NCBI GenBank assembly: GCA_017416795.1
Contig: JAFQBD010000016.1
Coordinates: forward strand, 1 to 62,459
Length of the DNA: 62,459 nucleotides
Direction: 5' to 3'
Source of the DNA: Bacillota bacterium
Lineage (GTDB): Bacteria; Bacillota; Clostridia; Peptostreptococcales; Anaerovoracaceae
Below are positions 26,197 through 35,400 of this stretch, piece by piece. Under the pieces are notes generated by a model, which made no database searches, was not told the DNA's origin, and saw only the letters and a program-made list of their open reading frames with translations. Each line of letters begins with the position of its first letter. Within the stretch, counting starts at the first letter, position 1. The position numbers and the translations under genes were made by a program.

Positions 26197-26224
26197 ATTA
26201 TATCTCTTTATCGGAATAAAACAA
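26197..26224 (-). promoter_or_regulatory. Promoter of the class V aminotransferase gene
   Basis: On the minus strand, TTGTTT (plus 26219-26224) and TATAAT (plus 26197-26202) are 16 bp apart. The 17-bp palindrome at 26255-26271 is centred about 73 bp upstream of the inferred start point. Confidence 0.6.
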
Positions 26225-26254
26225 GTGTGTAAAGTTACAATTAATGGGAATGAT

Positions 26255-26271
26255 TTTGTACATTGTACAAA
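26255..26271. promoter_or_regulatory. Copy 2 of palindrome TTTGTACATTGTACAAA
   Basis: Identical to 22589-22605. It lies between the divergent aminotransferase and cobU genes. For cobU it ends 12 bp before a TATAAT (26284-26289), so it would cover the -35 region; for the aminotransferase it is an upstream site. Opposite effects on the two genes are conceivable. Confidence 0.75.
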
Positions 26272-26316
26272 TAAATTCTGTGGTATAATAGCAATTTAAG
26301 AGGAGGTCGCTATATT

Positions 26317-26853
26317 ATGAACATATTCATCAGCGGTGGATGCAAAAATGGCAAGTCATATTATGCGCAGAGAAGAGCCAAGGAAATGGCCGGATCTCTT
26401 GGCGTGCCGCTTTATTATATAGCAACCATGATACCTCACGATGACGAGGACAGATCTCGCATCAAAAGGCACCTTTCGGAAAGAGACGGGTGGGGCTTTG
26501 AGACGATAGAACAGGGATTGGCGCTGACTGAGATATTACATAATGAAGACATTGATAAAAACGGAGTCTTTCTTATGGACAGCGTGACGGCGCTTCTGGA
26601 TAATGAGATGTTTGATGATAAGGGAAATATAGATGAGGCGGCACCGGAACGCGTGAAAGCAGATGTCCTGGAGTTTGCTGCTGCCACCGGAAACACAGTT
26701 TTCGTATCGGACTATATATACGGAGACGCTGATTTTTACAGTGAGACCGTGGAAAGCTACAGGCGCGGGCTTGCTGCGGCTGATAGGGCGCTGGCGGAAG
26801 TTTGCGAGGAAGTTATTGAGATCGCCTACGGCACAGAGGAGAGATGGAAATGA
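26317..26853 (+). CDS. cobU: Adenosylcobinamide kinase / guanylyltransferase
   Basis: A 178-aa enzyme that phosphorylates adenosylcobinamide and attaches GMP. The P-loop is SGGCKNGKSYYAQ; YIATMIPHDDEDRSRIKRHLSER carries the guanylylation His motif (HxxxR); FLMDSVTALL is the Asp motif. The C-terminal third is diverged from the usual VSNEVGxGIVP form. GAGGAGG precedes the ATG. It overlaps cobS by 4 bases. A second, shorter CobU-like protein is encoded at 27721, so the two may share the activities. Confidence 0.88.
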   Translation: MNIFISGGCKNGKSYYAQRRAKEMAGSLGVPLYYIATMIPHDDEDRSRIKRHLSERDGWGFETIEQGLALTEILHNEDIDKNGVFLMDSVTALLDNEMFDDKGNIDEAAPERVKADVLEFAAATGNTVFVSDYIYGDADFYSETVESYRRGLAAADRALAEVCEEVIEIAYGTEERWK

Positions 26854-27710
26854 AAAAATACATAAGAGGCTTCCTGATGGCCTGGGGCAATTTCAGTGCC
26901 ATACCGTGTCCGTATCATAAATGGCACGAAGACTCGAGAAAGGCTATGCTTGCGATGCTGCCTTTGGTAGGACTGATGCTGGCAGTGATAGTATGCGCTG
27001 CCTGGTGGATCCTTGATCTGATAGGCGTTCCGGCAATACTTACGGGAGCTGTTTTGACAGCACTGTACTTTATTGCCAACGGATTCATCCATCTTGATGG
27101 ATTCATGGACTGCAGTGATGCTATTCTTTCAAGAAGACCGGAACTTGAAGAAAGACAGAGAATATTAAAGGCCTCCGATGTAGGAGCTTTCGCAGTTATC
27201 AGTGTGATGCTGATGTCTATCATATTTGCGGCATCCATGATGACACTGGCAGAAGATTTCAGTTTGGAGAAGGCATCGATATTGCTTATAACCATGATGA
27301 TATCTCGAGCCATGGCGGCAGACTATGTAGGGAAAAAGCCTGCGATGAAGACAAGCCAGTATGCGGATCTGGGCGGGCCCAAATGTGATAATGAAGCCGA
27401 TGCCAACAGTGTTAGTGAGAAAATAGGCTCCGAGAAAAAGTTGAGCTCGTGGGAACAGGGTGTGCTCACCCTGATGATAGTTATACCGGTATTAGCAGTT
27501 CCGAGACTGGTGATTGGCGGCGGAGAAGGATTCCCATATTTGGGCGTGTTTAGTATCGTAGCCTTGATCGTATTAGTGGCAGCTATGGTAGCCGGACGAT
27601 ATGCCATAAAGCAGCTTGGCGGCATGAACGGTGATATTGCAGGGTATATGGTAGTTATGAGCGAGACTATCGGCGTGCTTGCAACAGCGATATTGACATC
27701 GGTAGTATAA
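26850..27710 (+). CDS. cobS: Adenosylcobinamide-GDP ribazoletransferase (cobalamin synthase)
   Basis: A 286-aa integral membrane enzyme joining adenosylcobinamide-GDP with alpha-ribazole (phosphate). The family opening GFLMAWGNFSAIPCP is at residues 6-20 and the catalytic metal motif is NGFIHLDGFMDCSDAILSRR near 80-97. Six or seven hydrophobic segments follow. The start is taken as the ATG at 26850, overlapping the cobU stop, because GAGGAGAG lies 8 bases before it; the ATG at 26844 is too close. Normal length plus a longer hydrophilic loop around 180-200. Confidence 0.94.
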   Translation: MKKYIRGFLMAWGNFSAIPCPYHKWHEDSRKAMLAMLPLVGLMLAVIVCAAWWILDLIGVPAILTGAVLTALYFIANGFIHLDGFMDCSDAILSRRPELEERQRILKASDVGAFAVISVMLMSIIFAASMMTLAEDFSLEKASILLITMMISRAMAADYVGKKPAMKTSQYADLGGPKCDNEADANSVSEKIGSEKKLSSWEQGVLTLMIVIPVLAVPRLVIGGGEGFPYLGVFSIVALIVLVAAMVAGRYAIKQLGGMNGDIAGYMVVMSETIGVLATAILTSVV

Positions 27711-27720
27711 GGAGAAATCA

Positions 27721-28113
27721 ATGAAACTGATTTTCGGAGGAGCTTTCCAGGGCAAACTGGAATATGCGAAGAAGAATTTTGATATAAAGTCAGTGCACGA
27801 CTGCGGAGCAGGCGTTTCGTCGGAGGCGTCAGGCACAGAGCCGGACTTCAGCAAAGACGCCGTGTGCGCTTTGGAAAAGTTTGTGCTCAGGTGTGTCAGA
27901 GACGGTAAGGAAGCAGCAGACTTCTTCAGAGAAAATAAAGAAAAATGGCAGGATAAAGTCCTGATAATGACAGATGTTTCGCAGGGGATCGTTCCGATGG
28001 ATGCGGATCTCAGAGCTTTTCGTGAGATGAACGGCAGATTGATGCTTTATCTTGCGAGCGAAGCGGAAGAAGTCATTAGGGTGTTTTGCGGGATAGGAAA
28101 GAAGGTCAAATAA
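27721..28113 (+). CDS. Short CobU-like P-loop protein
   Basis: A 130-aa protein resembling a truncated CobU. It keeps a P-loop (IFGGAFQGKLEYAKK) and the CobU C-terminal block (DVSQGIVPMDADLRAFREMNGR, then EVIRVFCGI), but lacks the central region with the guanylylation histidine. The gene at 26317 has the opposite pattern, with a good centre and a weak C-terminus. The two could be complementary or one may be regulatory (inference). GGAGA precedes the ATG, and it overlaps cobC by one base. Confidence 0.65.
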   Translation: MKLIFGGAFQGKLEYAKKNFDIKSVHDCGAGVSSEASGTEPDFSKDAVCALEKFVLRCVRDGKEAADFFRENKEKWQDKVLIMTDVSQGIVPMDADLRAFREMNGRLMLYLASEAEEVIRVFCGIGKKVK

Positions 28114-28736
28114 TGAAGTCAAAGATATGTCTCATAAGACATGGTATAACTGAAGGAAACAAGAGAAAACTATATTACGGACATTCAGATATAGATCTGG
28201 CGCCGGAAGGTGTTGAAGAACTGAAAGCTCAGGCTGCATCGGGGATGTATCCTGATGGAGACAGTGCGGATTTTTATACGACAGATCTTAAGCGTACCCA
28301 GCAGACACTTAAGCTGATCTACGGTGAAAGAGAATTCACACCGATGGCGTCACTTAAGGAGATCAACTTCGGTGACTTCGAGATGAAGACATATCAGGAA
28401 CTGAAGGATCTTGAGGAGTATCAGGAATGGCTGAGAAATCCTAAGGACGATACGCTTGCACCACCAAACGGTGAGAGTCTCAGGGAGTTTTATGAGAGAA
28501 TAGTAGCGGGGTTTGAAGATCTGAGAAGCAGGCACGCGCTGAAAGAACTTAAGATGAGGCACAAGGACGATGAAGCCCTCAGCATCGTAGTTTGTCACGG
28601 CGGGACTATTTCGGCTGTGATGCAGGACATTTTCCCGGGGGAAAAGGATAATTTCTATCAGTGGATACCTGATCCGGGTCATGGATATATACTGACCTTG
28701 GAAGATGGTAAGGTGACGGCAGCAGATCCGTTTTAA
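28113..28736 (+). CDS. cobC: Histidine phosphatase, probable alpha-ribazole phosphatase
   Basis: A 207-aa phosphoglycerate-mutase-fold phosphatase. The phospho-histidine motif is CLIRHGITEGN near residue 6; the second His is in VVCHGGTISAVM. Charged partners include Arg in TTDLKRTQQT and Glu in LKEINFGDFEMKTYQEL. Position after cobS and cobU supports removal of the 5' phosphate of the ribazole moiety. The ATG at 28113 overlaps the previous stop by one base, with GAAGG upstream; an in-frame ATG at 28086 is less likely. It precedes cysK by 10 bases. Confidence 0.82.
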   Translation: MKSKICLIRHGITEGNKRKLYYGHSDIDLAPEGVEELKAQAASGMYPDGDSADFYTTDLKRTQQTLKLIYGEREFTPMASLKEINFGDFEMKTYQELKDLEEYQEWLRNPKDDTLAPPNGESLREFYERIVAGFEDLRSRHALKELKMRHKDDEALSIVVCHGGTISAVMQDIFPGEKDNFYQWIPDPGHGYILTLEDGKVTAADPF

Positions 28737-28746
28737 GGAGGATAAT

Positions 28747-29664
28747 ATGAAAATCAAAAATACAGTGACAGAACTTATCGGCGGTACGCCGCTTCTGAGA
28801 CTTCACAAGATGGAGGAAAAATTCGGTGCACAGGCTGAAGTTATCGCCAAGGTGGAGTTTTTCAATCCGGCGGGAAGCGTCAAGGACAGAGTTGGATATA
28901 ATATGGTGATCGAGGCAGAAAAAGAAGGCCGCCTCAAGCCGGGCGGAACTATCATCGAGCCTACAAGCGGCAACACAGGTGTGGGTATCGCCATGACTTG
29001 TGCGGCACGCGGATACAAGGCTATCATGGTGATGCCTGAAAGCATGAGTGTGGAAAGGCGCACGCTGCTGAAAGCGCTGGGGGCTGAACTGGTGCTGACA
29101 GATAAAGACCTGGGTATGCAGGGAAGCGTTGATAAAGCCAAGGAGCTCCTCGAAGAGATCCCGGGCAGTATCATTGCAGGACAGTTCGAAAATCCTGCCA
29201 ATCCGCAGGCTCATTATGAGACTACAGGACCTGAGATCTGGGAAGATACAGATGGACAGGTAGACATACTCGTAGCGACTTTCGGAACAGGCGGAACAGT
29301 TTCAGGCATAGGAAAATACCTGAAGGAAAAGAATCCTGATGTCAAAGTAGTGGCTGTGGAACCTGCGGCATCACCTTTGCTTTCAGAAGGCAAGGCAGGT
29401 CCTCATAAGATCCAGGGTATAGGAGCCAATTTCATTCCTGATGCCCTTGATCAGACTGTCATAGATGAGATCGTGACAGTTTCAGACGATGATGCCCTGG
29501 ATACTATGAAAGAGATCGCGTGCACGGAAGGTCTGCTGGTTGGCGTGTCATCCGGAGCAGCAGTATATGCAGCGGGACAAGTAGCTGCCAGAGCCGAGAA
29601 CGCAGGCAAGAGGATAGTCGTTATCCTGCCTGACACAGGCGAAAGATATTTGAGTATTTTCTAA
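28747..29664 (+). CDS. cysK: Cysteine synthase A (O-acetylserine sulfhydrylase)
   Basis: A 305-aa PLP enzyme of fold-type II that makes cysteine from O-acetylserine and sulfide. The PLP lysine lies in NPAGSVKDRVGYNM (Lys44 region); the phosphate-binding loop is GTGGTVSGIG, the asparagine loop EPTSGNTGVGIA, and PDTGERYLS closes the protein. AAGGAGG precedes the ATG. It follows cobC directly, and the operon then runs into the AT-rich genes at 29.7 kb, where the base composition changes sharply. Confidence 0.95.
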   Translation: MKIKNTVTELIGGTPLLRLHKMEEKFGAQAEVIAKVEFFNPAGSVKDRVGYNMVIEAEKEGRLKPGGTIIEPTSGNTGVGIAMTCAARGYKAIMVMPESMSVERRTLLKALGAELVLTDKDLGMQGSVDKAKELLEEIPGSIIAGQFENPANPQAHYETTGPEIWEDTDGQVDILVATFGTGGTVSGIGKYLKEKNPDVKVVAVEPAASPLLSEGKAGPHKIQGIGANFIPDALDQTVIDEIVTVSDDDALDTMKEIACTEGLLVGVSSGAAVYAAGQVAARAENAGKRIVVILPDTGERYLSIF

Positions 29665-29683
29665 AAAACAAAAGGTGCTTTAT

Positions 29684-30064
29684 ATGATTACAATATTACT
29701 ATCATTAAGCTCAGGTGTTATAGGAGCAATAATTGCGGCGATTATTACCGTGCAGTTAACAGCTAAAAGTCAAAAACAACAGATGAAAAAACAAGTGGCA
29801 GAGGAACTATTTGGATACCGTTACCAGCTTGTTAGAGAGGACTCGAGCATGGATGAGATCCTGTTTTGCTTGAATAAAATTCCGATAGTTTTCAATAGAA
29901 ATGAAAGAATAATCAACATATGGAACGAATTATATTTTGCTCTTAGTAACAAAACTGACGAGAGGGATGAATTGTTAGCATTGTTAATTAAAGAAGTATG
30001 TGTGGATGTTGGAATAAGCTCAGCTGATCGCTCTATTGAAGACTTTAAAAAAGTAATATCATAA
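29684..30064 (+). CDS. Small membrane-anchored protein, unknown
   Basis: A 126-aa protein with one N-terminal membrane segment (about 5-26), then a soluble helical domain (KKQVAEELFGYRYQL, ILFCLNKIPIVFNRNERIINIWNELYFAL, then a C-terminal helix). The pattern resembles small single-span proteins of unknown function found among defence genes; I do not assign a named family. Start at the ATG 29684 because AAAAGG lies 9 bases upstream; a GTG at 29675 is the alternative. AT-rich, like the following Mrr-FtsK gene, with which it probably forms a unit. Confidence 0.5.
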   Translation: MITILLSLSSGVIGAIIAAIITVQLTAKSQKQQMKKQVAEELFGYRYQLVREDSSMDEILFCLNKIPIVFNRNERIINIWNELYFALSNKTDERDELLALLIKEVCVDVGISSADRSIEDFKKVIS

Positions 30065-30136
30065 GACAAATGTGAACAGAGTAAAGTGAAGTAAACTTAT
30101 TAATATTAGGAAGGTTAAAGTACAAGAGGGATTTCT

Positions 30137-31834
30137 ATGAACGGACTGGAATTTGAAAATCTTTGTGCAGAGTGTCTAAGAAAAAGTGGGTATCGCAATG
30201 TACAAGTGACGAAAGCAAGCGGAGATTATGGTGTTGACATTTTAGCAAGTAAGGGCGGGCATAGATATGCCATTCAGTGTAAATACTATAAAAATCCTGT
30301 CGGGAATTCAGCTATACAAGAAGTTGTTGCAGGTATGCATTATTATAACTGTGATAAAGCTATGGTAATGACAAATTCCACATTTACTAAAAATGCGAAA
30401 GAACTAGCCAATGCAAATAATGTAAAATTATGGGAAAAAGTTAATAAGAGATCCAAGAAAGGCTATACGCCAAAAGATATCTTAATCTGTTTCGCTATAT
30501 ATTTCATTTATGAAGGGGGAGCATTTCTTTCAAAATATCATCCTATTATTTTTGGAATAGCGATTGGTTTGCTGATTGCTTGTCTGTTTATGTATATAAT
30601 TTACCGTATTTTTACGAGAGAGAAGAATGTGGACGATGAATCTAAACCAGAAGATTTATCCCTCGAAGAAATGAGACAAATATGGGCTGACACTATGACT
30701 GAAGGGGTTACTGAGCAACTATCTTTGATAGATGAATTTGCAAGTGATGTGATTATGTTGGCAGCATATTATGAAGAAATAACACCTTTAATTTTACAGG
30801 AAAAGCTTGCCGTTGGGTCTGAAAGAGCAGAGGAATTAATAGGTGTATTGGAGGAATTAGGCTTTATAGAAAAGACAAAGAATGAAAATGATTCATGGAG
30901 GGCCATTAAGGAGATAAAAGTGAATGATAAAGTGAGACAACAGCTGATGTTGAAAGATGAGTTTTTAGTTGATGCAATTGAATTGGTAGTACTTGCACAG
31001 CAGGTCTCACCATCCATGTTACAGAGAAGATTTAGGATCGGATATAATCGAGCCTGCCAAATCATAGATGTAATGGAAGCGATGAAGATTGTGGAAACTT
31101 CGGATGGACTTCAGTCAAGAAGAGTGCTTTGGACAGAAGATGACTATTGCATTAATCTAAACGCATTTGATTTTGACAATTTCGTCAAACCATTGGAACA
31201 AAAGAATGGCGTTGTAGAACATGATATGAAAATTGAAACAGTAATAGTTGATGAAAAAGAAGCTGGAGAGATTCCAAGAATATATGAGGGTTATTCCCCT
31301 AAACCATATAAGGCGCTTTCTGTTTTCAGCAATATGCTTGTAGAAAAAAGCTGTGATGAATCTTTTGATTTAACAATGAATTTATTGTGTGAAAAATATT
31401 CTTCTTCTGAAATGAAGTTTTTATTGATGGACAAAGAATGCCTTTATAAAGATGCTGGTAATCTTGCTCTTCCGGTCATTGCTGATTCAGATAAAATGAA
31501 AGTGGCCTTAAGCTGGGCATGTTCTGAAATGAACTACAGGTATGAAATTTTAAAAAAAGAATCAAAAGATTTTCATTCATACAATTTGTCGGTACCATCT
31601 GAAGAAAGATTCGTTAATATGTTCGTTATTGTTTCAGAAGTATATGATTTTCAGGAATTATATAATGATGAAACTACAAAAATCAATTTGATCGATTTGC
31701 TGATAAAAGGGAAAAGGGTTGGTATGTTTGTTTTGCTCTTTACTAAGTTTAAGGCAAAAGGGTTAAAGTTGAAAGAAATTGCTGATTTGTTAAATGTTAT
31801 TGACTCTGAAGAATATGAGAAATACATAAAATAG
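30137..31834 (+). CDS. Mrr-type nuclease fused to FtsK-gamma-like and degenerate FtsK motor domains
   Basis: A 565-aa multidomain protein. Residues 1-105 are an Mrr restriction-endonuclease domain with Asp34 in GDYGVDILA, Gln47-x-Lys49 in AIQCKYY, and TNSTFTKNAKELA. Two membrane segments follow (about 112-155). Two winged helices resembling FtsK-gamma domains lie near 200-255 and 275-330 (SLIDEFASDVIMLAAYYEEI; RFRIGYNRACQIIDVMEAM). The last 170 residues track the FtsK motor (FLLMDKECLYKDAGNLALPVI, WACSEMNYRYEIL, then a Walker-B-like VIVSEVYDF), but there is no Walker A loop where GxxGSGKS should be. AT-rich and between housekeeping operons, it looks acquired. A DNA-targeting defence role is inference. 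Confidence 0.75.
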   Translation: MNGLEFENLCAECLRKSGYRNVQVTKASGDYGVDILASKGGHRYAIQCKYYKNPVGNSAIQEVVAGMHYYNCDKAMVMTNSTFTKNAKELANANNVKLWEKVNKRSKKGYTPKDILICFAIYFIYEGGAFLSKYHPIIFGIAIGLLIACLFMYIIYRIFTREKNVDDESKPEDLSLEEMRQIWADTMTEGVTEQLSLIDEFASDVIMLAAYYEEITPLILQEKLAVGSERAEELIGVLEELGFIEKTKNENDSWRAIKEIKVNDKVRQQLMLKDEFLVDAIELVVLAQQVSPSMLQRRFRIGYNRACQIIDVMEAMKIVETSDGLQSRRVLWTEDDYCINLNAFDFDNFVKPLEQKNGVVEHDMKIETVIVDEKEAGEIPRIYEGYSPKPYKALSVFSNMLVEKSCDESFDLTMNLLCEKYSSSEMKFLLMDKECLYKDAGNLALPVIADSDKMKVALSWACSEMNYRYEILKKESKDFHSYNLSVPSEERFVNMFVIVSEVYDFQELYNDETTKINLIDLLIKGKRVGMFVLLFTKFKAKGLKLKEIADLLNVIDSEEYEKYIK

Positions 31835-32216
31835 TTAAAAAACAAAGGATTTTAATAAATAAAATATACTGATAGGCGATGGCTTTTTCTATATGTTACT
31901 AAAGAGAGTTGGTATTTATAGAAAGAAATCCATGAAACATCACCACAAATTGTTTCTTTATAGAAAGCAGTATGATTTATTCAAGATATAGCTAGTATAT
32001 TCTATAAAATTTGACTAGAGGTATTAAGCATATAGAGGGAAACAATAATAATATTTCAAAACTCTATAAATGAGCAGGCGCAAGCAGGGCTTTGTAGAGT
32101 GGGGTAACAGGAGCTATGCTAATTACGAGGAGGCTCCATAACAAAAAGATTGGATAAAATATTTATGGAATAGCAACTCAAAATATTAGAAAAATCAAAT
32201 AAATACAGACATTAAA
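31835..32216. other. Long AT-rich intergenic stretch without recognised genes
   Basis: No open frame with a ribosome binding site and no known RNA motif is visible. TTTATAGAAAG occurs twice (31915-31925 and 31957-31967). It may be debris flanking the acquired Mrr-FtsK unit. Confidence 0.4.
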
Positions 32217-32246
32217 AGACGCTCGGGGGACCGGGCGTTTTGTTTT
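32217..32246 (+). terminator. Rho-independent terminator
   Basis: ACGCTCGG (32219-32226) pairs with CCGGGCGT (32231-32238) with a GGGA-type loop, followed by a T-rich run. It separates the acquired unit from the purine operon. Confidence 0.7.
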
Positions 32247-32247
32247 A

Positions 32248-32350
32248 CGAACATTAATTGATAGTGCCGTGAATAATGTTCGCCAAACGTTCAAATTTCA
32301 AAGAAAACAATACATTTATTGTTGCGATTTTTTGGCAAAAGTGCTAACAT
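32248..32350 (+). promoter_or_regulatory. PurBox pair and promoter of the purine operon
   Basis: Inverted boxes CGAACATT (32248-32255) and AATGTTCG (32275-32282), with AT-rich upstream arms, resemble the Gram-positive PurR PurBox pair (core CCGAAC in inverted orientation, 16-19 bp apart). Downstream, TTGCGA (32322-32327) and TAACAT (32345-32350), 17 bp apart, are a candidate promoter. PurR repression relieved by PRPP would be expected. The purR gene is not in the window. Confidence 0.65.
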
Positions 32351-32412
32351 TATGATGAGATATTAGCGATTTAAGACCGTTTCAATACAATTATCAGAAA
32401 GGACGAGTACTC

Positions 32413-35400
32413 ATGGTAAGAAGAATTTACGTTGAAAAGAAAAAAGGCTTTGATGTAGAGGCAGCATCACTCTTCAATGATGTGAAAGAAAACCTCCACC
32501 TGGAAGACCTGACAGGAGTAAGAGTTTTGAACCGTTACGATGTAGACGGCATAGATGACGCTACATACGAAGCGGCTAAGTTTTCAGTATTTGCAGAACC
32601 TGCCATAGACGTGGTATATGAAGAAACCATGCCTGAGGATGTGTGTTCTGCTATTTATTTTGCGGTAGAGTATCTGCCGGGTCAGTACGACCAGAGAGCA
32701 GACTCAGCTGCACAGTGCATCAAGCTGATGAATGCAGAAGTAGATGCTACAGTTAAATTCGCAAGAGTGATCGTTCTTGAAGGCGATCTTACAGAAGCAC
32801 AGGTCGAAGCAGTAAGAGGATACTGCGTGAACCCTGTTGACTCACAGATCGCAGCAACAGAAAAACCTGAAAATCTGGAAATGGAAACTACAGTTCCTGA
32901 TGACGTAGCTATCATCGAAGGTTTCAGAGAACTGGATGAACAAGGTTTGGAAAACTACAGAAGAGAAATGGGATTTGCCATGAGTCCTGCAGACATCGCC
33001 CTCATCCAGAAATATTACAGAGAAGACGAAGACAGAGATCCTACCCTGACAGAACTGAAGGTAGTAGATACATATTGGTCTGACCACTGCAGACATACAA
33101 CATTCAACACTACTCTCGAAGAAGTCACATTCGAAGACAGCCCTTACGGTCAGCTGGTGAAGGAAGCATTCGAACAGTATATGGCAATGAGAGAAGATGT
33201 TTACGGCGAAAGAGAAAAGAACCTTTGCCTGATGGATATGGCATGCATCGGAACCAAGTACTTGAAGAAGTACGACAAGGTAGACAACCTGGACGAATCA
33301 GAAGAAATCAACGCATGCAGCATCAAGGTAAAAGCTAAGATCGACGGTAAGGAAGAAGACTGGCTGGTAATGTTCAAGAACGAAACACATAACCATCCAA
33401 CAGAAATCGAACCTTTCGGCGGCGCTGCTACATGCCTGGGCGGAGCTATCAGAGACCCGCTCTCAGGAAGAGTTTATGTATATCAGGCAATGAGAGTTAC
33501 AGGTGCGGCTGACCCTAGAAAGCCTATCGAAGAAACTCTCGCAGGCAAGCTGCCTCAGAGAAAGATCACTCAGGAAGCAGCTGCCGGCTATTCATCATAC
33601 GGCAACCAGATCGGTCTTGCTACAGGTCTTGTTGACGAAGTTTACCATGAAAACTACGTGGCTAAGAGAATGGAGATCGGTGCCGTAGTAGGTGCAGCTC
33701 CTGCAGACCACGTTATCCGTAAAGTTCCTGCAAAGGGCGACGTTATCATCCTGGTAGGCGGCAGAACAGGCCGTGACGGATGCGGCGGAGCAACAGGTTC
33801 ATCCAAGGAACATACAGAAGATTCCATCAATCAGTGCGGAGCAGAAGTACAGAAGGGTAATCCTCCTGTAGAAAGAAACATCCAGAGAATGTTCAGAAGA
33901 AAAGAAGTTGCTACTCTCATCAAGAGATGTAACGACTTCGGAGCAGGCGGCGTTTCAGTTGCTATCGGCGAACTGGCGGACGGCCTCGAGATCAATCTGG
34001 ACAAGGTTCCTAAGAAGTACGACGGCCTCGACGGAACTGAACTGGCCATCTCAGAATCACAGGAAAGAATGGCAGTAGTAGTAGAAGCCGACAAGGCTGC
34101 AGAATTCATCGGATATGCTGATGAAGAAAATCTGGAAGCTACACAGGTTGCCGAAGTTACAGATACTAACAGAGTAAGAATGTACTGGAGAGGAAAGTGC
34201 ATCCTGGATCTTTCAAGAGACTTCCTCAACACTAACGGAGCTCAGCAGTTTACTGCGGCACATGTGGTTGCACCACAGTGCATCTGTAAAGAGCAGTGCG
34301 CAGTACGCGGCGCATCGGCTCATGAAGCACTTGCTGACATCCTGAAGGAAACTAAGAGCAAAGAGCAGCTTCTCGTAGATCTGAACTGCTGCAGCAAGAA
34401 GGGCCTCATCGAAAGATTCGACTCAACTATCGGAGCAGCTACAGTTCTGATGCCTCTTGGAGGTAAGTACCAGCTGTCACCTGCTGCAGGTATGGCTGCT
34501 AAGCTGCCTGTAGTACACGGCGAAACAGATACAGCTACTATCATGGCATACGGATTCGATCCTGAACTGGCAACTAAGAGCCCGTTCCACGGAGCGCTTT
34601 ATGCAGTAGTTGATTCAGTAACAAAGATCGCTGCAATGGGCGGTGACTACAGAACAGTAAGGCTCACATTCCAGGAATACTTCGAAAAACTGGGTGAAGA
34701 CGCAGCAAGATGGGGCAAGCCAATGGCTGCACTGCTGGGTGCACTGAGAGTTCAGAAAGAACTTGAGATCCCTGCTATCGGCGGTAAGGACAGTATGTCA
34801 GGAACATTCATGGATATCGACGTTCCTCCTACACTGGCATCCTTCGCGATCACAACTATCGATGCAGGTGAAGTAGTATCAACTGAATTCAAGAAGGAAG
34901 ACAGCAAGCTGGCAGTCCTCACTGCACCAATCGATGAAAACGGAGTAGTAGACTTCGAAACATACAGAAAGAATCTGCTGAAGGTAAGAGAACTGGCAGC
35001 AGCAGGCAAGATCCTGGCAGCTAACACTATCGGAAGAGGCGGACTTTATATGGCTCTCGTTAAAATGGCTGTTGGTAACGGCATCGGAGCTGACGTTAAG
35101 TTCGAAGGAGATATCCTTTCACCTATGTACGGTTCACTCGTTGTAGAACTTCCTGCAGACGAAGACGTGGCAGCCCTCATGGAAGGTGCGCTTTACGCAG
35201 AAATCGGAACAACTTCCGCAGACGGTAAGCTGACAGTCAACGGCGAAGCAGAAGAAGTGGCAGCTATCACAGCTAAGTGGCAGGAACCTGTTGAAAGCGT
35301 ATTCCCTGTAAGAACTGCAGAGTTCAAGAAGGAAGCAGATAAGACAGAAGTTGCAAGAACACTTTATACAGAAAGAAATACAGCAGGTCCTAAGATCCAG

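Noticed and set aside
31835..32216. tRNA or small RNA in the long AT-rich gap
   Set aside because: No cloverleaf, no conserved RNA core and no stable hairpin was found by eye. The repeated 11-mer TTTATAGAAAG is too little to name.
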